Assembly: GCF_005144795.1 (NCBI RefSeq)
Contig: NZ_SWFJ01000012.1
Coordinates: 1 to 61,947, forward strand
Direction of reading: 5' to 3'
Source: Streptococcus mitis
GTDB lineage: Bacteria; Bacillota; Bacilli; Lactobacillales; Streptococcaceae
DNA: 61,947 bases
Under the pieces are notes generated by a model that was given only the letters and a program-made list of their open reading frames with translations, made no database searches and had not been told where the DNA came from. Each line of letters opens with the position of its first letter. Positions within the stretch are counted from its first letter, which is position 1. Shown piece by piece: positions 21,011 through 30,984 of this stretch. A program made the position numbers and the translations under genes.

Positions 21011-21625
21011 TTAAAATGTTCCGATACGGGTGATTGGCCAGAAGCGGAATTTAGCTTCCCCTGTGATATCTTTTGCTTTAAAAGTACCTACGTGGCGGCT
21101 ATCGCTAGAAACCAAGCGGTCATCTCCGAGGAGAAGGTACTCTCCTTCTGGGACAGTAAAGCTAAAGTTGGTGTTGTAGTTGACATCAACTGTGAAGGCT
21201 TGAGCTTTTTCAGCGATACTTCTAAAGAAAGTTCCTTTATTTCCTTCAAAACCCTTGCCTGAATAGGTGCTTTGGAGTTTGTCATTCTTGAAACGTTTGA
21301 TGTAGTCAGCTAGATAAGGTTCGTCCGTCTCTTTGTCATTGATGTAAAGTTTATCGTTTTCGTAACGGATGGTGTCACCAGGCATTCCAATCACACGTTT
21401 GACAATGTCCTTATTGCCATCTTCCTCATGGGCAACCACGATATCAAAACGGTCAATAGGGAGATGCTTAACAACAAAGAGGATTTCGCCATCCGCTAGG
21501 GTAGGATCCATGGAATGCCCTTCTACGCGAACATTGCTCCAAAAAAAGATACGACTTAAAGCTAGTAATGACAGAATTAGGAGGAACAATCCCCACTCTT
21601 TTAGGAAATGTTTAAATGAATTCAT
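21011..21625 (-). CDS. lepB: Signal peptidase I
   Basis: 204 residues. One N-terminal membrane helix (about 9-30), then the extracytoplasmic serine protease domain. The catalytic Ser38 (GHSMDPTL) and general-base Lys76 (KRVIGMPGD) form the Ser-Lys dyad; GDDRLVSSDSRHVG is the late conserved box. It cleaves signal peptides of secreted proteins. The start is three bases after the rnhC stop, so the two are co-transcribed. Confidence 0.97.
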   Translation of the reverse strand: MNSFKHFLKEWGLFLLILSLLALSRIFFWSNVRVEGHSMDPTLADGEILFVVKHLPIDRFDIVVAHEEDGNKDIVKRVIGMPGDTIRYENDKLYINDKETDEPYLADYIKRFKNDKLQSTYSGKGFEGNKGTFFRSIAEKAQAFTVDVNYNTNFSFTVPEGEYLLLGDDRLVSSDSRHVGTFKAKDITGEAKFRFWPITRIGTF

Positions 21626-21628
21626 AAC

Positions 21629-22510
21629 TTACCTTTCTAAGCGTTTTTTCGCTTTTTCAGTGTTTTTAAAGTGCAGTTTGGCGCAGAAGTTGAGTCCCTG
21701 CATACCATAGGCTTGCAAAATCTGGCTAGCCACCTTATCAGAAGCCGTTCCAGCTCCACTTGGAAGTTGATAGCCCAGTTCTCGTCCTAGATTTTCAAGA
21801 TTTTCCAGAAAGAGATCACGCGCAATGATGGAAGAAACTGCGACAGCCAAGTATTTGCCCTCAGCCTTTTCTTCTAAGCTGATAGGATTGCTGAAACGAT
21901 TGGTCTCTTGTGCCAAGTACTTGTCATAATTTTTAGCACTGGTAAAGGCATCAATCACAATTTTCTCAGGCTGAATACCTTTTTGAAGGAGGAGATAGAT
22001 AGCCTGGTTATGGAGGGCTACCTTAACCGAAACAGCATTGTAGCGGTCTCCGATGACCTCGTTGTACTTGCTTGGTGAGAGAAGCAGTGCCTGGTGCTGG
22101 ATTTTTTCTTTGAGGATAGGGGCAATCTGACGGATCTTTTGGTCGGTCAGTGTCTTGGAATCCCCCACACCTAGTTTTCGTAAGAAGGCATGCTGGTCAG
22201 GTGTAACAAAGGAAGCCACAACTGCAAGTCCACCAAAGTAGGAACCATTCCCTACCTCATCTGTCCCAATCAAAGGGAGATTTTGTCCGCTGGTTTCCTC
22301 TACAACTTGATAGCCAAAGAAACTAGCATATTTCTCAGCTCCTTCACCCTGAAGCAAGACCTTTCCAGAAGTATAGATAGAAACCGTTGCTTGAGGTAGT
22401 CTCAAAAAGTAGCGGATATAGGGATTCTTGCTGGGAGCCAGACTGGTTTGATAGTGTTCAAGAAAAGCCTGAATCTCCTTTTCACTTGGTGTGAGTGTTA
22501 TACTTGCCAT
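21629..22510 (-). CDS. rnhC: Ribonuclease HIII
   Basis: 293 residues. N-terminal TBP-like substrate-binding domain (about 1-80), then the RNase H fold beginning [15 protein letters not shown] (about 93-107), where Asp and Glu are catalytic, with VIDAF and the later Asp/Glu motif. It cuts the RNA strand of RNA-DNA hybrids and serves as the type-2-like RNase H of many Gram-positives. Expressed divergently from zapA. Confidence 0.95.
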   Translation of the reverse strand: MASITLTPSEKEIQAFLEHYQTSLAPSKNPYIRYFLRLPQATVSIYTSGKVLLQGEGAEKYASFFGYQVVEETSGQNLPLIGTDEVGNGSYFGGLAVVASFVTPDQHAFLRKLGVGDSKTLTDQKIRQIAPILKEKIQHQALLLSPSKYNEVIGDRYNAVSVKVALHNQAIYLLLQKGIQPEKIVIDAFTSAKNYDKYLAQETNRFSNPISLEEKAEGKYLAVAVSSIIARDLFLENLENLGRELGYQLPSGAGTASDKVASQILQAYGMQGLNFCAKLHFKNTEKAKKRLER

Positions 22511-22517
22511 AGTTTCT

Positions 22518-22523
22518 ATTGTA
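22518..22523 (-). promoter_or_regulatory. -10 of rnhC-lepB promoter
   Basis: On the minus strand TGGTACAAT forms an extended -10 (hexamer at 22523-22518), only eight bases ahead of the start codon. The transcript therefore would have almost no leader, so either it is near-leaderless or the promoter lies elsewhere. Confidence 0.35.
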
Positions 22524-22550
22524 CCACAAAAGCAGGCAAATTTGTAAAAA

Positions 22551-22579
22551 CTGACAAAATTAGCGAATTTTGGTATAAT
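22551..22579 (+). promoter_or_regulatory. Promoter of zapA-cvpA
   Basis: CTGACA (22551-22556), 17-nt spacer and extended -10 TGGTATAAT (22571-22579). Confidence 0.65.
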
Positions 22580-22596
22580 ATCGTGAGGTGAATTTT

Positions 22597-22899
22597 ATGG
22601 CAAATCTAAATCGATTCAAATTTACATTCGGGAAAAAATCATTAACCTTGACAAGCGAGCATGATAACCTTTTTATGGAGGAAATCGCCAAGGTTGCGAC
22701 AGAAAAATACCAAGCAATTAAAGAACAAATGCCTAGCGCAGATGATGAAACAATCGCTCTTTTGTTGGCAGTCAACTGTTTATCAACTCAGCTCAGCCGT
22801 GAGATTGAATTTGATGATAAGGAGCAAGAATTAGAAGAGCTCCGTCACAAGCTTGTGAATTGCAAGCAAGAACAGAGCAAGATTGAGGATTACTTATGA
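22597..22899 (+). CDS. zapA: Cell division protein ZapA
   Basis: 100 residues from ATG 22597, with GTGAGGTG upstream; an upstream in-frame GTG (22588) overlaps the ribosome-binding site. N-terminal beta-hairpin (NRFKFTFGKKSLTLTSEHDN) and a long C-terminal coiled coil (about 60-98) are typical of ZapA, which cross-links FtsZ protofilaments. The stop overlaps the cvpA start by four bases. Confidence 0.9.
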   Translation: MANLNRFKFTFGKKSLTLTSEHDNLFMEEIAKVATEKYQAIKEQMPSADDETIALLLAVNCLSTQLSREIEFDDKEQELEELRHKLVNCKQEQSKIEDYL

Positions 22900-23444
22900 T
22901 TTCATTCCTTCTTCTATTGGTCTTGGCTTGGGGATTTTATATCGGCTATCGGAGAGGCCTGCTCTTACAGGTTTATTACCTGATTTCAGCCATGGCATCT
23001 GCTTTTATGGCTGGCCAGTTTTACAAGGGGCTGGGAGAGCAGTTCCATTTATTGCTCCCTTATGCAAATCCGCAGGAAGGTCAGGGAACTTTCTTTTTCC
23101 CATCGGATCAACTCTTTCAGTTGGATAAGGTCTTTTACGCAGGGATCGGCTATTTGCTTGTATTTGGGATTGTCTATAGCATCGGTCGTTTGCTTGGTCT
23201 CCTCTTACACTTGATTCCTAGTAAAAAACTGGGTGGTAAGTTGTTCCAAGTTTCAGCAGGTATCTTGTCCATGTTGGTGACCTTATTTGTCTTGCAAATG
23301 GCCTTGACCATACTAGCAACCATTCCCATGGCAGCTATACAAAATCCTCTTGAAAAGAGTATCGTCGCAAAACATATCATCCAGAGCGTACCAGTAACAA
23401 CCAGTTGGCTCAAACAAATCTGGGTGACAAATTTAATCGGATAA
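22896..23444 (+). CDS. cvpA: CvpA family membrane protein
   Basis: 182 residues. Four predicted membrane segments (about 2-20, 27-45, 78-100, 113-137). CvpA-family proteins are linked to colicin V production in E. coli and to envelope integrity in general; the role in streptococci is unclear. Its place between zapA and mutS2 is conserved in firmicutes. Confidence 0.85.
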   Translation: MISFLLLLVLAWGFYIGYRRGLLLQVYYLISAMASAFMAGQFYKGLGEQFHLLLPYANPQEGQGTFFFPSDQLFQLDKVFYAGIGYLLVFGIVYSIGRLLGLLLHLIPSKKLGGKLFQVSAGILSMLVTLFVLQMALTILATIPMAAIQNPLEKSIVAKHIIQSVPVTTSWLKQIWVTNLIG

Positions 23445-23471
23445 AAAGGGCAGGAGTTTTCCTAGCCCTTT
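23445..23471 (+). terminator. Weak hairpin after cvpA
   Basis: AAAGGGC...GCCCTTT pairs with an inner AGGA/TCCT stem, but only TGTTT follows, so termination may be partial, with some read-through into mutS2. Confidence 0.45.
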
Positions 23472-23547
23472 GTTTACAGATTTGACTCGAATCTATCAGA
23501 ATGTAAAAAGCTATCACACCTAGACATTCAAAGACAAGGAAATAAAG

Positions 23548-25884
23548 ATGAATAAGAAAATATTAGAAACATTAGAGTTCAATAAGGTCAAGGCTTTGTT
23601 TGAACCCCATTTGTTGACCGAGCAGGGCTTGGAGCAATTGAGACAGCTAGCTCCGACAGCCAAAGCAGATAAAATCAAACAGGCTTTTGCTGAGATGAAG
23701 GAAATGAAGGCTCTTTTTGTTGAGCAACCGCATTTTACCATTCTTGCAACCAAGGAAATCGCAGGAGTTTGCAAGCGGTTGGAGATGGGGGCGGACCTCA
23801 ATATCGAGGAGTTCCTACTCTTGAAGCGCGTGCTTCTTTCTAGCAGAGAACTGCAAAGTTTTTATGCCAATCTGGAAAATGTCAGCTTGGAAGAATTAGC
23901 CCTTTGGTTTGAGAAATTACATGATTTTCCGCAATTACAAGGAAATCTCCAAGCCTTTAATGATGCAGGTTTCATTGAAAATTTTGCCAGTGAAGAATTG
24001 GCACGAATCCGCAGAAAAATCCATGATAGCGAGAGTCAGGTCCGCGATGTTTTGCAAGATTTGCTTAAGCAAAAAGCGCAGATGTTGACAGAAGGGATTG
24101 TTGCCAGCAGAAATGGCCGTCAGGTTTTACCAGTCAAAAACACCTACCGTAATAAGATTGCAGGTGTCGTTCATGATATTTCTGCTAGTGGAAATACCGT
24201 CTATATCGAACCCCGTGAGGTGGTCAAACTGAGCGAAGAAATTGCCAGTTTGCGAGCAGATGAGCGCTATGAAATGCTTCGCATTCTCCAAGAAATCTCG
24301 GAGCGTGTTCGCCCTCATGCGGCTGAGATTGCCAATGATGCTTGGATTATCGGTCATCTGGACTTGATTCGTGCCAAGGTCTGCTTTATCCAAGAAAGAC
24401 AAGCGGTCGTTCCTCAGCTGTCAGAAAATCAGGAGATTCAACTGCTCCATGTCTGCCATCCTTTGGTCAAAAATGCCGTCGCAAATGATGTCCATTTTGG
24501 TCAAGATTTAACAGCCATTGTCATTACAGGTCCCAATACAGGTGGAAAGACCATCATGCTTAAAACTCTGGGCTTGACGCAGGTCATGGCCCAGTCTGGT
24601 TTGCCGATTTTAGCAGACAAGGGAAGTCGTGTGGGTATTTTTGAAGAAATATTTGCTGATATTGGAGATGAGCAGTCTATTGAGCAGAGCTTGTCTACCT
24701 TCTCTAGTCACATGACCAATATTGTGGATATTCTTGGCAAGGTCAATCAACATTCACTCTTGCTCTTGGATGAGTTGGGGGCTGGTACCGATCCTCAAGA
24801 GGGAGCCGCCCTTGCCATGGCTATTCTGGAGGACCTTCGCCTGCGTCAAGTCAAGACCATGGCGACCACCCACTATCCGGAACTCAAGGCCTACGGTATT
24901 GAGACAGCCTTTGTGCAAAATGCCAGCATGGAGTTTGATACTGCAACTCTTCGCCCGACTTATCGCTTTATGCAGGGAGTTCCTGGCCGAAGCAATGCCT
25001 TCGAAATTGCCAAACGTCTGGGCCTATCTGAAGTTATCGTAGGGGATGCCAGTCAGCAGGTCGATCAGGACAATGATGTCAATCGGATTATTGAGCAGTT
25101 GGAAGAGCAGACGCTGGAAAGCCGTAAACGTTTGGATAATATTCGTGAGGTGGAGCAAGAAAATCTCAAGATGAATCGTGTTCTCAAAAAACTTTACAAC
25201 GAACTCAATCGTGAAAAGGAAACCGAGCTCAACAAGGCGCGTGAACAGGCTGCTGAGATTGTAGACATGGCTCTCAGTGAAAGTGACCAGATTCTCAAGA
25301 ATCTCCACAGCAAATCCCAACTTAAACCCCACGAAATCATTGAAGCCAAGGCCAAGCTGAAAAAATTGGCTCCTGAAAAAGTGGACTTGTCTAAAAATAA
25401 GGTCCTTCAAAAAGCTAAGAAAAAACGAGCTCCAAAGGTGGGAGATGATATCGTGGTTCTCAGTTATGGCCAGCGTGGTACCCTGACTAGTCAACTCAAG
25501 GACGGCCGCTGGGAAGCCCAAGTTGGCTTGATTAAGATGACCTTGGAAGAGAAAGAGTTTGACCTTGTTCAAGCCCAGCAAGAAAAGCAAGTCAAGAAGA
25601 AACAAGTCAATGTTGTGAAACGAACTTCTGGGCGAGGACCTCAAGCCAGACTGGATCTTCGAGGCAAACGTTACGAAGAGGCCATGAATGAGCTAGATGC
25701 CTTTATTGACCAAGCCTTGCTTAATAATATGGCTCAAGTTGATATCATCCATGGTATCGGAACAGGAGTCATCCGTGAAGGTGTCACCAAATACCTACAA
25801 AGAAACAAGCATGTCAAGAGTTTTGGCTATGCCCCACAAAATGCTGGAGGCAGTGGTGCGACCATTGTGACTTTTAAAGGATAA
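23548..25884 (+). CDS. mutS2: Endonuclease MutS2
   Basis: 778 residues. MutS-like core and lever region, ATPase with Walker A GPNTGGKT (328-335), [15 protein letters not shown] and STFSSHMTN, coiled-coil clamp (about 510-630), KOW-like segment and C-terminal Smr nuclease domain with [11 protein letters not shown] and [11 protein letters not shown]. It lacks the mismatch-recognition domain of MutS. Relatives suppress homologous recombination or split collided ribosomes (RqcU). The right end of the gene is the left border of the inserted restriction-modification system. Confidence 0.96.
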   Translation: MNKKILETLEFNKVKALFEPHLLTEQGLEQLRQLAPTAKADKIKQAFAEMKEMKALFVEQPHFTILATKEIAGVCKRLEMGADLNIEEFLLLKRVLLSSRELQSFYANLENVSLEELALWFEKLHDFPQLQGNLQAFNDAGFIENFASEELARIRRKIHDSESQVRDVLQDLLKQKAQMLTEGIVASRNGRQVLPVKNTYRNKIAGVVHDISASGNTVYIEPREVVKLSEEIASLRADERYEMLRILQEISERVRPHAAEIANDAWIIGHLDLIRAKVCFIQERQAVVPQLSENQEIQLLHVCHPLVKNAVANDVHFGQDLTAIVITGPNTGGKTIMLKTLGLTQVMAQSGLPILADKGSRVGIFEEIFADIGDEQSIEQSLSTFSSHMTNIVDILGKVNQHSLLLLDELGAGTDPQEGAALAMAILEDLRLRQVKTMATTHYPELKAYGIETAFVQNASMEFDTATLRPTYRFMQGVPGRSNAFEIAKRLGLSEVIVGDASQQVDQDNDVNRIIEQLEEQTLESRKRLDNIREVEQENLKMNRVLKKLYNELNREKETELNKAREQAAEIVDMALSESDQILKNLHSKSQLKPHEIIEAKAKLKKLAPEKVDLSKNKVLQKAKKKRAPKVGDDIVVLSYGQRGTLTSQLKDGRWEAQVGLIKMTLEEKEFDLVQAQQEKQVKKKQVNVVKRTSGRGPQARLDLRGKRYEEAMNELDAFIDQALLNNMAQVDIIHGIGTGVIREGVTKYLQRNKHVKSFGYAPQNAGGSGATIVTFKG

Positions 25885-25886
25885 GA

Positions 25887-25925
25887 AAAGCCTGAGGAAA
25901 TATGTGGTTCCTCAAGGCTTTTTTA
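25887..25925 (+). terminator. Terminator of mutS2
   Basis: AAAGCCTGAGGAA pairs with TTCCTCAAGGCTTT (one bulged A) and ends in six Ts. Confidence 0.85.
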
Positions 25926-25951
25926 TCATTTCTTTTAAACATGCTCAAATA

Positions 25952-26023
25952 TGCTATAATAGAACTAGAAAATTGAATAAAACCGAAGGGTATACCCTTC
26001 CTTTATATATACATATAAAGGAA
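25952..26023 (+). promoter_or_regulatory. mod promoter and two abutting palindromes in the leader
   Basis: Extended -10 TGCTATAAT (25952-25960) without a good -35. The leader then holds a perfect 16-bp palindrome GAAGGGTATACCCTTC (25985-26000), which runs into a second inverted repeat with 11-base arms (TTCCTTTATAT, 25998-26008; complement 26013-26023). The two share three bases. Another CCCTTC at 26033-26038 could pair with GAAGGG instead. A dimeric repressor site or an RNA switch is possible; neither is shown. Confidence 0.55.
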
Positions 26024-26069
26024 TACTATCAGCCCTTCACAAATTTTAAGTGAGAAGGAGATTCCGTAT

Positions 26070-27974
26070 ATGAAACACGAATTGGAGCAGGTTCTCTCTA
26101 AAAATCCTAAGTTTTTAGTGGACGGTGTGCTAAATAAAAATAGGCTGGCTGAGCTGGCAAGGCAGTACAGTCCTGAGTTGCTCAATCAGTTGATGAGTAA
26201 TGAAAAAATAACCAATCATTTCTTTTCAAAACTACAAAATGGGGCATTGGTCTTTAAAAAAGATATCTTTTTGCAATTTCTAAATAACAAGGAGTTCTTG
26301 CCTGACAGCTTTACAGCCTACAAAACAAAAATAGGTCTTGGGACGTCAGACAGAAATTATCTTTCTGAAAACAAAGAAGTTGTGCTGAATTTTCCTTATA
26401 AAGATTGTGTGCTTGAGGGAGGGCAAACTAAGGACGATGTGAAACGTCAAGAGATTTTCTTTAATGAGACGCTTGCTCCAGCGGAAATCAATCGCTTGCT
26501 AGACGAGAAGGTGTTTAGCAATTTCAAGCGTTACGATAAAGACGGTGAGCATGAGGTTGAGGAGTTAAAGGATATAGATAACCTTATTATCAAGGGGAAT
26601 AATCTGCTTGCACTGCATAGCCTCAAGAAACGCTTTGCTGGGAAGGTCAAGTTGATTTATATTGACGTTCCATATAATACTGGTTCGGATAGTTTTGGTT
26701 ATAATGATAGGTTTAATCACTCAACGTGGTTAACCTTTATGAAAAATCGTTTGGAGATTGCAAAAGCAATGCTCAGTAATGATGGCGTTATTTTTATTCA
26801 TTTGGATAATAATGAAGTAAAGTATTTGGGAATCTTATTGGATGAGATTTTTGGGCGAGAAAATTTTGTTGAATTAGTAACTGTTGTTAATAATCCACGT
26901 GGTCGAGACTACGGTGGCATTGCTAATATGCATGAGTTTATTTATGTTTATAAAAAGCCTTTTGCTGAACTAAACTTAGTAGATGATCCGAATAAACAGT
27001 TTAAATATTCTGATGAATATGGCGGTTTTGATATTAGAGAGTTACGAAATCGTAATACTGCATTCCATATTGGAAATCGGCCAAATCTTGTTTATCCGAT
27101 CTATGTTGATCCGACCTCTGAAGATGAGTCTGGATTTTATAAAGTTTCTGAAATGCAAACGGAGAACTATTCAATTGAAGTTTTACCTAAAAAGTCACGA
27201 GGGATACAAACAGTTTGGAGATGGGGAAAACCCAAATTTATTGAAAATAAAAATATTAACGTAATGGCTAAAGCAATGAAAGATGGCGGATGGTCAATAC
27301 AAGAAAAATATAGAAAGAGCAGTGTAATGGCTCGTTCAGTTTGGTGGGATAAAGATGTTAATAGCGAAAAAGGAACAATTCATATTCAAGAATTATTTGG
27401 AGAAAAAGTATTCATGTTTCCTAAGCCAGAAGGGACGATTAAACGAATTATTGAGATAGCAACAAACGAAGGAGATATCGTTCTCGATTTCTTCATGGGG
27501 AGCGGTACAACAGTTGCTGTTGCCCACAAAATGAACCGTCAATACATCGGAATCGAACAGATGGATTATATTGAGACGGTTTCAGTTGAGCGATTGAAAA
27601 AAGTAATTGACGGTGAACAGGGTGGCATTTCTAAAGACGTCAACTGGACTGGTGGCGGTTCTTTCGTTTATTGTGAACTGAAAAATGATGCTCAAGATTT
27701 CAAAAATACAGTCTTAGAGGCAAGAGAGTCTGAAACTCTATCTCAACTATTTGAACAGGCTAAAAAGTCTTCGTTCCTATCTTATCGTGTCGACCCTAAA
27801 AAGTTGAAAAAGTCAGCGTTCGAAAAACTTTCACTAGCTGAACAAAAACAAGTCTTGCTGGAGTTGGTGGATAATAATAACCTGTATGTTAATTACTCAG
27901 AGATAGATGATAGCGGCTATGGCATTTCACTAGAAGAGAAAAAACTCAATAGAGACTTCTATGGAGAGGAGTAA
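26070..27974 (+). CDS. mod: Type III DNA adenine methyltransferase (Mod)
   Basis: 634 residues. It both methylates adenine in a short asymmetric target and gives the restriction complex its sequence specificity. Beta-class motif order: catalytic motif IV first (D199-V-P-Y202, then NTGSDSFGYNDRF), the target-recognition region (about 270-450), then the SAM-binding motif LDFFMGSGTT (472-481). Motif IV is normally DPPY; here the first Pro is Val. GAAGGAGA precedes the ATG. res follows after three bases. This system is not part of the conserved pneumococcal neighbourhood and looks acquired. Confidence 0.93.
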   Translation: MKHELEQVLSKNPKFLVDGVLNKNRLAELARQYSPELLNQLMSNEKITNHFFSKLQNGALVFKKDIFLQFLNNKEFLPDSFTAYKTKIGLGTSDRNYLSENKEVVLNFPYKDCVLEGGQTKDDVKRQEIFFNETLAPAEINRLLDEKVFSNFKRYDKDGEHEVEELKDIDNLIIKGNNLLALHSLKKRFAGKVKLIYIDVPYNTGSDSFGYNDRFNHSTWLTFMKNRLEIAKAMLSNDGVIFIHLDNNEVKYLGILLDEIFGRENFVELVTVVNNPRGRDYGGIANMHEFIYVYKKPFAELNLVDDPNKQFKYSDEYGGFDIRELRNRNTAFHIGNRPNLVYPIYVDPTSEDESGFYKVSEMQTENYSIEVLPKKSRGIQTVWRWGKPKFIENKNINVMAKAMKDGGWSIQEKYRKSSVMARSVWWDKDVNSEKGTIHIQELFGEKVFMFPKPEGTIKRIIEIATNEGDIVLDFFMGSGTTVAVAHKMNRQYIGIEQMDYIETVSVERLKKVIDGEQGGISKDVNWTGGGSFVYCELKNDAQDFKNTVLEARESETLSQLFEQAKKSSFLSYRVDPKKLKKSAFEKLSLAEQKQVLLELVDNNNLYVNYSEIDDSGYGISLEEKKLNRDFYGEE

Positions 27975-27977
27975 GCG

Positions 27978-30620
27978 ATGGCTTTTGTGTATGAAATTTA
28001 TAAGCAAGCTAGTGAAAATGGCTTTATTGACTTTAAGGCAAGCATTCCAGACTACATCACGCAAAATCTGAAATTTCCACTGCGTCCTTACCAGAAAGAG
28101 GCGGTAGGGAGGTATCTCTACTACAAAAGGGATGAGAAAAATCGAAAAAAACCAGAACAAGTCCTTTACAATATGGCGACAGGTTCAGGAAAAACTTTGC
28201 TGATGGCAGCGATTATCCTTGAAAAATTTAAACAGGGTGAACGGAATTTTATTTTTTTTGTGAATAACGACAATGTCCTTACCAAGACAAGGGCAAACTT
28301 CTTGCCTAATGAGATGGGAAAATACTTGTTTGCGGATAAAATAACGATTGATAATCAAGTGGTGGGAATACGTGAAGTGACAGATTTTTCCGATAGTCAA
28401 CCTGATAGTATCAATATTGTTTTTACAACCATTCAAAAACTTCACCAAGATTTAAATACCCCAAGGGAAAATCGCCTAACTTATGAGCAATTTGAAGATT
28501 TGTCGCTTGTGTTATTGGCAGATGAGGCTCATCACTTGAATGCTGGACTTGGTAAAAAAGAAAAAGACGAGAACGACAGCTGGACGGCGACGATTGAAAA
28601 TATTCAAAGTACAGCACGTAAATCTTCTTTATTTGAATTTACAGCAACCATTGACTTAGCAAATCCAGATATTGCCCAAAAATATGAAAAATCTTTGATT
28701 TTCAAGTATGACTTGAAAGAGTTCCGCTTGGATAAGTACTCTAAAGATGTTCTTTTCCACTTGGTAGATAATGAACTTCCAATTCGTATGTTGCAGGCAA
28801 TCATTATCAGCCAATACCGCAAGAAAATCGCCTTGAAACATGGCATCAACCTCAAACCTTTGGTCTTGTTTAAGTCGCAAAAAATTGCTGAAAATAAAGG
28901 AAACTTAGAGGCTTTTTTGGATATGTTAGCCAATCTGTCAGTAGAACAAGTACAGTCTCAAAAAAACTTAACTGCAAATGATGAGGAGCAAAAAAATATC
29001 TTGGAAAAAGCATTTGCTTTTTTTGAGGAGTCTGGACTTTCTTTTCAAGATTTAATTGAGGAATTGCAGGAAGATTTTCGCCGTGAACGCTTACTCGTGA
29101 TTGATGGGAAAAACAAGACTAGCAACAATTTAGTGGAGTTGAATACTCTGGAACTCCCTTCAAATGAAATTCGTGCTATTTTTGCAGTTGATATGCTCAA
29201 CGAAGGCTGGGATGTTTTGAATCTTTTTGATATTGTTCGCCTTTACGATATTCGTGATGGTAAGACAACAAAGAACGGTTTTGTCGCAGGGAACACTACC
29301 AATGCAGAAAAGCAACTCATTGGTCGTGGTGCACGTTATTATCCCTTTGTGATTGATAATCAAATCGAGGAGAAGTTCACTCGTAAATTTGATGAAAATG
29401 AAAACAATGAACTTCGTGTCATAGAACAGCTTCATTATCATTCTGCCAACAATCCTCGCTATATTTCTGAATTAAAGCAAGTCTTGCGTGAGTCTGGAAT
29501 TTTTGATGATGTCAATTTAGAAGAGCGTGAATTAAAGCTAAAAAAATCTTTCAAACAAACACGAACCTATACAGATGGTCTGGTTTGGATGAATAAACGT
29601 CTTTCTTATCAAGAATATGTTGAACAACGACAAGAAAGTTTGTTGGATACCTCTTTCATTCCGAGTTCCTTTGAGGTACGTTTACCGACTTTCAACACAA
29701 GAGATTTTGAAGCTTTCTCAGAAGATGATGTTTTTGCGACGGATTCGATAAACACCTTAAACTTTGAGTTTGGAAAAGAAATTACTTCCAATATTGTTCG
29801 AGCGGCTATCAATCGCAATAAACAGTATACCTTTAAAAACTTGCAGAAAGCTTTCTTTGGCTTGAGTGGTGTATCTGCCTTCATCGAAATGCTTTCAAAA
29901 GTTAATATTATAGTAGAATCTTCTTTATCACAAATAAGTGAGTTAACTTCAGACCAAAAACTCTATATTACAGAACAGCTTTTGTATAGCATTGAAAAAG
30001 ATATCGTTCCAACTGAAGAGCGCTTTTATGGCTCAGCTAATTTTGAATCTGTTCCTGTACGTGAAGTTTTTGAAGAGAATATCTTGAGAAAGTATACTGT
30101 TAATGTAAGTGGGAATGCAGAGTTTGGACGGTCACAAAAAACTAAGTCTGAAACAGAGATTTTTGAAAATATCGATCAACTAGATTGGTATGCCTATGAT
30201 GATAACTTTGGAACAAGCGAGGAGAAATATCTGGTGCGTGCTATCCGTGAATTGATGAATGATTTGCAGGAAAAGTGGTCTGATATTTATCTTTTGCGAA
30301 ATGAGAAAGCAGTGAAAATCTATAGTTTTGACGAAGGGCGTGCTTTTGAGCCTGACTTTATCTTGCTTGCAAATGATAAAAAAGTTGGAAATACTTCTTG
30401 GCAGATTTTCATTGAGCCAAAAGGAAGTCAATTTTTGGATAGTAATAATACCTTCAAAAATAGTAAAGAAGGCTGGAAAGAGAAATTCTTACTGCAAATT
30501 ACTGAAAGAGATGAGGCAAGAACTTTGTTGGACGATGAACGTTATCGTATCGTCGGTCTTCCTTTCTTTAATAATGAGATGAGCAGAGAAGTTGTAAATA
30601 GTAATTTAAAAGATTTATAG
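27978..30620 (+). CDS. res: Type III restriction endonuclease (Res)
   Basis: 880 residues. SF2 helicase-type ATPase with Walker A ATGSGKT (67-73), DEAH (182-185), TATI-type motif III (FEFTATIDL) and motif VI region (QLIGRGARYYPF). The C-terminal nuclease domain shows PDFILL...IFIEPKG, a PD-(D/E)XK core. It works only with Mod, sliding between two head-to-head sites and cutting beside one. The frame is intact from start to stop, so the system may be active. Confidence 0.93.
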   Translation: MAFVYEIYKQASENGFIDFKASIPDYITQNLKFPLRPYQKEAVGRYLYYKRDEKNRKKPEQVLYNMATGSGKTLLMAAIILEKFKQGERNFIFFVNNDNVLTKTRANFLPNEMGKYLFADKITIDNQVVGIREVTDFSDSQPDSINIVFTTIQKLHQDLNTPRENRLTYEQFEDLSLVLLADEAHHLNAGLGKKEKDENDSWTATIENIQSTARKSSLFEFTATIDLANPDIAQKYEKSLIFKYDLKEFRLDKYSKDVLFHLVDNELPIRMLQAIIISQYRKKIALKHGINLKPLVLFKSQKIAENKGNLEAFLDMLANLSVEQVQSQKNLTANDEEQKNILEKAFAFFEESGLSFQDLIEELQEDFRRERLLVIDGKNKTSNNLVELNTLELPSNEIRAIFAVDMLNEGWDVLNLFDIVRLYDIRDGKTTKNGFVAGNTTNAEKQLIGRGARYYPFVIDNQIEEKFTRKFDENENNELRVIEQLHYHSANNPRYISELKQVLRESGIFDDVNLEERELKLKKSFKQTRTYTDGLVWMNKRLSYQEYVEQRQESLLDTSFIPSSFEVRLPTFNTRDFEAFSEDDVFATDSINTLNFEFGKEITSNIVRAAINRNKQYTFKNLQKAFFGLSGVSAFIEMLSKVNIIVESSLSQISELTSDQKLYITEQLLYSIEKDIVPTEERFYGSANFESVPVREVFEENILRKYTVNVSGNAEFGRSQKTKSETEIFENIDQLDWYAYDDNFGTSEEKYLVRAIRELMNDLQEKWSDIYLLRNEKAVKIYSFDEGRAFEPDFILLANDKKVGNTSWQIFIEPKGSQFLDSNNTFKNSKEGWKEKFLLQITERDEARTLLDDERYRIVGLPFFNNEMSREVVNSNLKDL

Positions 30621-30700
30621 CGTAAATTGGGGAGTTTATGATTTCGAAAATGATTGCCAAGTTTAGTTAACTGAGTCAAATAAGATTTTTCCAAAATCCA

Positions 30701-30729
30701 TTGACAAAAGCCAACATTTTTTGTAAAAT
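30701..30729 (+). promoter_or_regulatory. Promoter of glycine riboswitch-symporter unit
   Basis: TTGACA (30701-30706), 17-nt spacer, TAAAAT (30724-30729). Confidence 0.7.
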
Positions 30730-30789
30730 AAGAATCAATTAAATACCAACACCGAATGAAGTTTAATAGAAGTGGCAAATCGTTTGATT

Positions 30790-30900
30790 TTCCATGACTG
30801 TAAATGGACGGAACTCTGGAGAGACCGTAAAGGCACCGAAGGGGCAAGGCAGGCAACTGCTCAAACTCTCAGGTAAAAGGACAGAGCTAGGATAGACCGC
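30790..30900 (+). promoter_or_regulatory. Glycine riboswitch
   Basis: Conserved aptamer blocks are clear: GGACGGAACTCTGGAGAGACCG (split here as GGACGGAACTC and TGGAGAGACCG, 30807-30827), GGCACCGAAGGGGCAAGGC (30832-30850), and CTCTCAGGTAAAAGGACAGAG (30866-30886). Together with the hairpin at 30927 it forms the leader of an alanine/glycine symporter gene, the usual target of this class in streptococci. The stretch 30740-30790 may be a degenerate partner aptamer. Exact limits are approximate. Confidence 0.93.
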
Positions 30901-30926
30901 TTTTTAGCATTTATCTAAGCATTCCA

Positions 30927-30960
30927 GAGTACATGTATCTTGCATGTGCTCTTTCTTTTG
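30927..30960 (+). terminator. Expression-platform terminator of glycine riboswitch
   Basis: GAGTACATG and CATGTGCTC (one G-U pair) form a nine-base-pair stem with a seven-base loop followed by TTTCTTTT, 25 nt ahead of the symporter start. It suits transcription control by glycine. Confidence 0.75.
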
Positions 30961-30984
30961 GGGTTGAAAAGATAGGAGAAGGAA

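Noticed and set aside
25024..25644. Minus-strand 206-codon open frame within mutS2
   Set aside because: Leu/Phe-rich antisense shadow of the MutS2 coiled coil; the plus-strand protein is complete and conserved.
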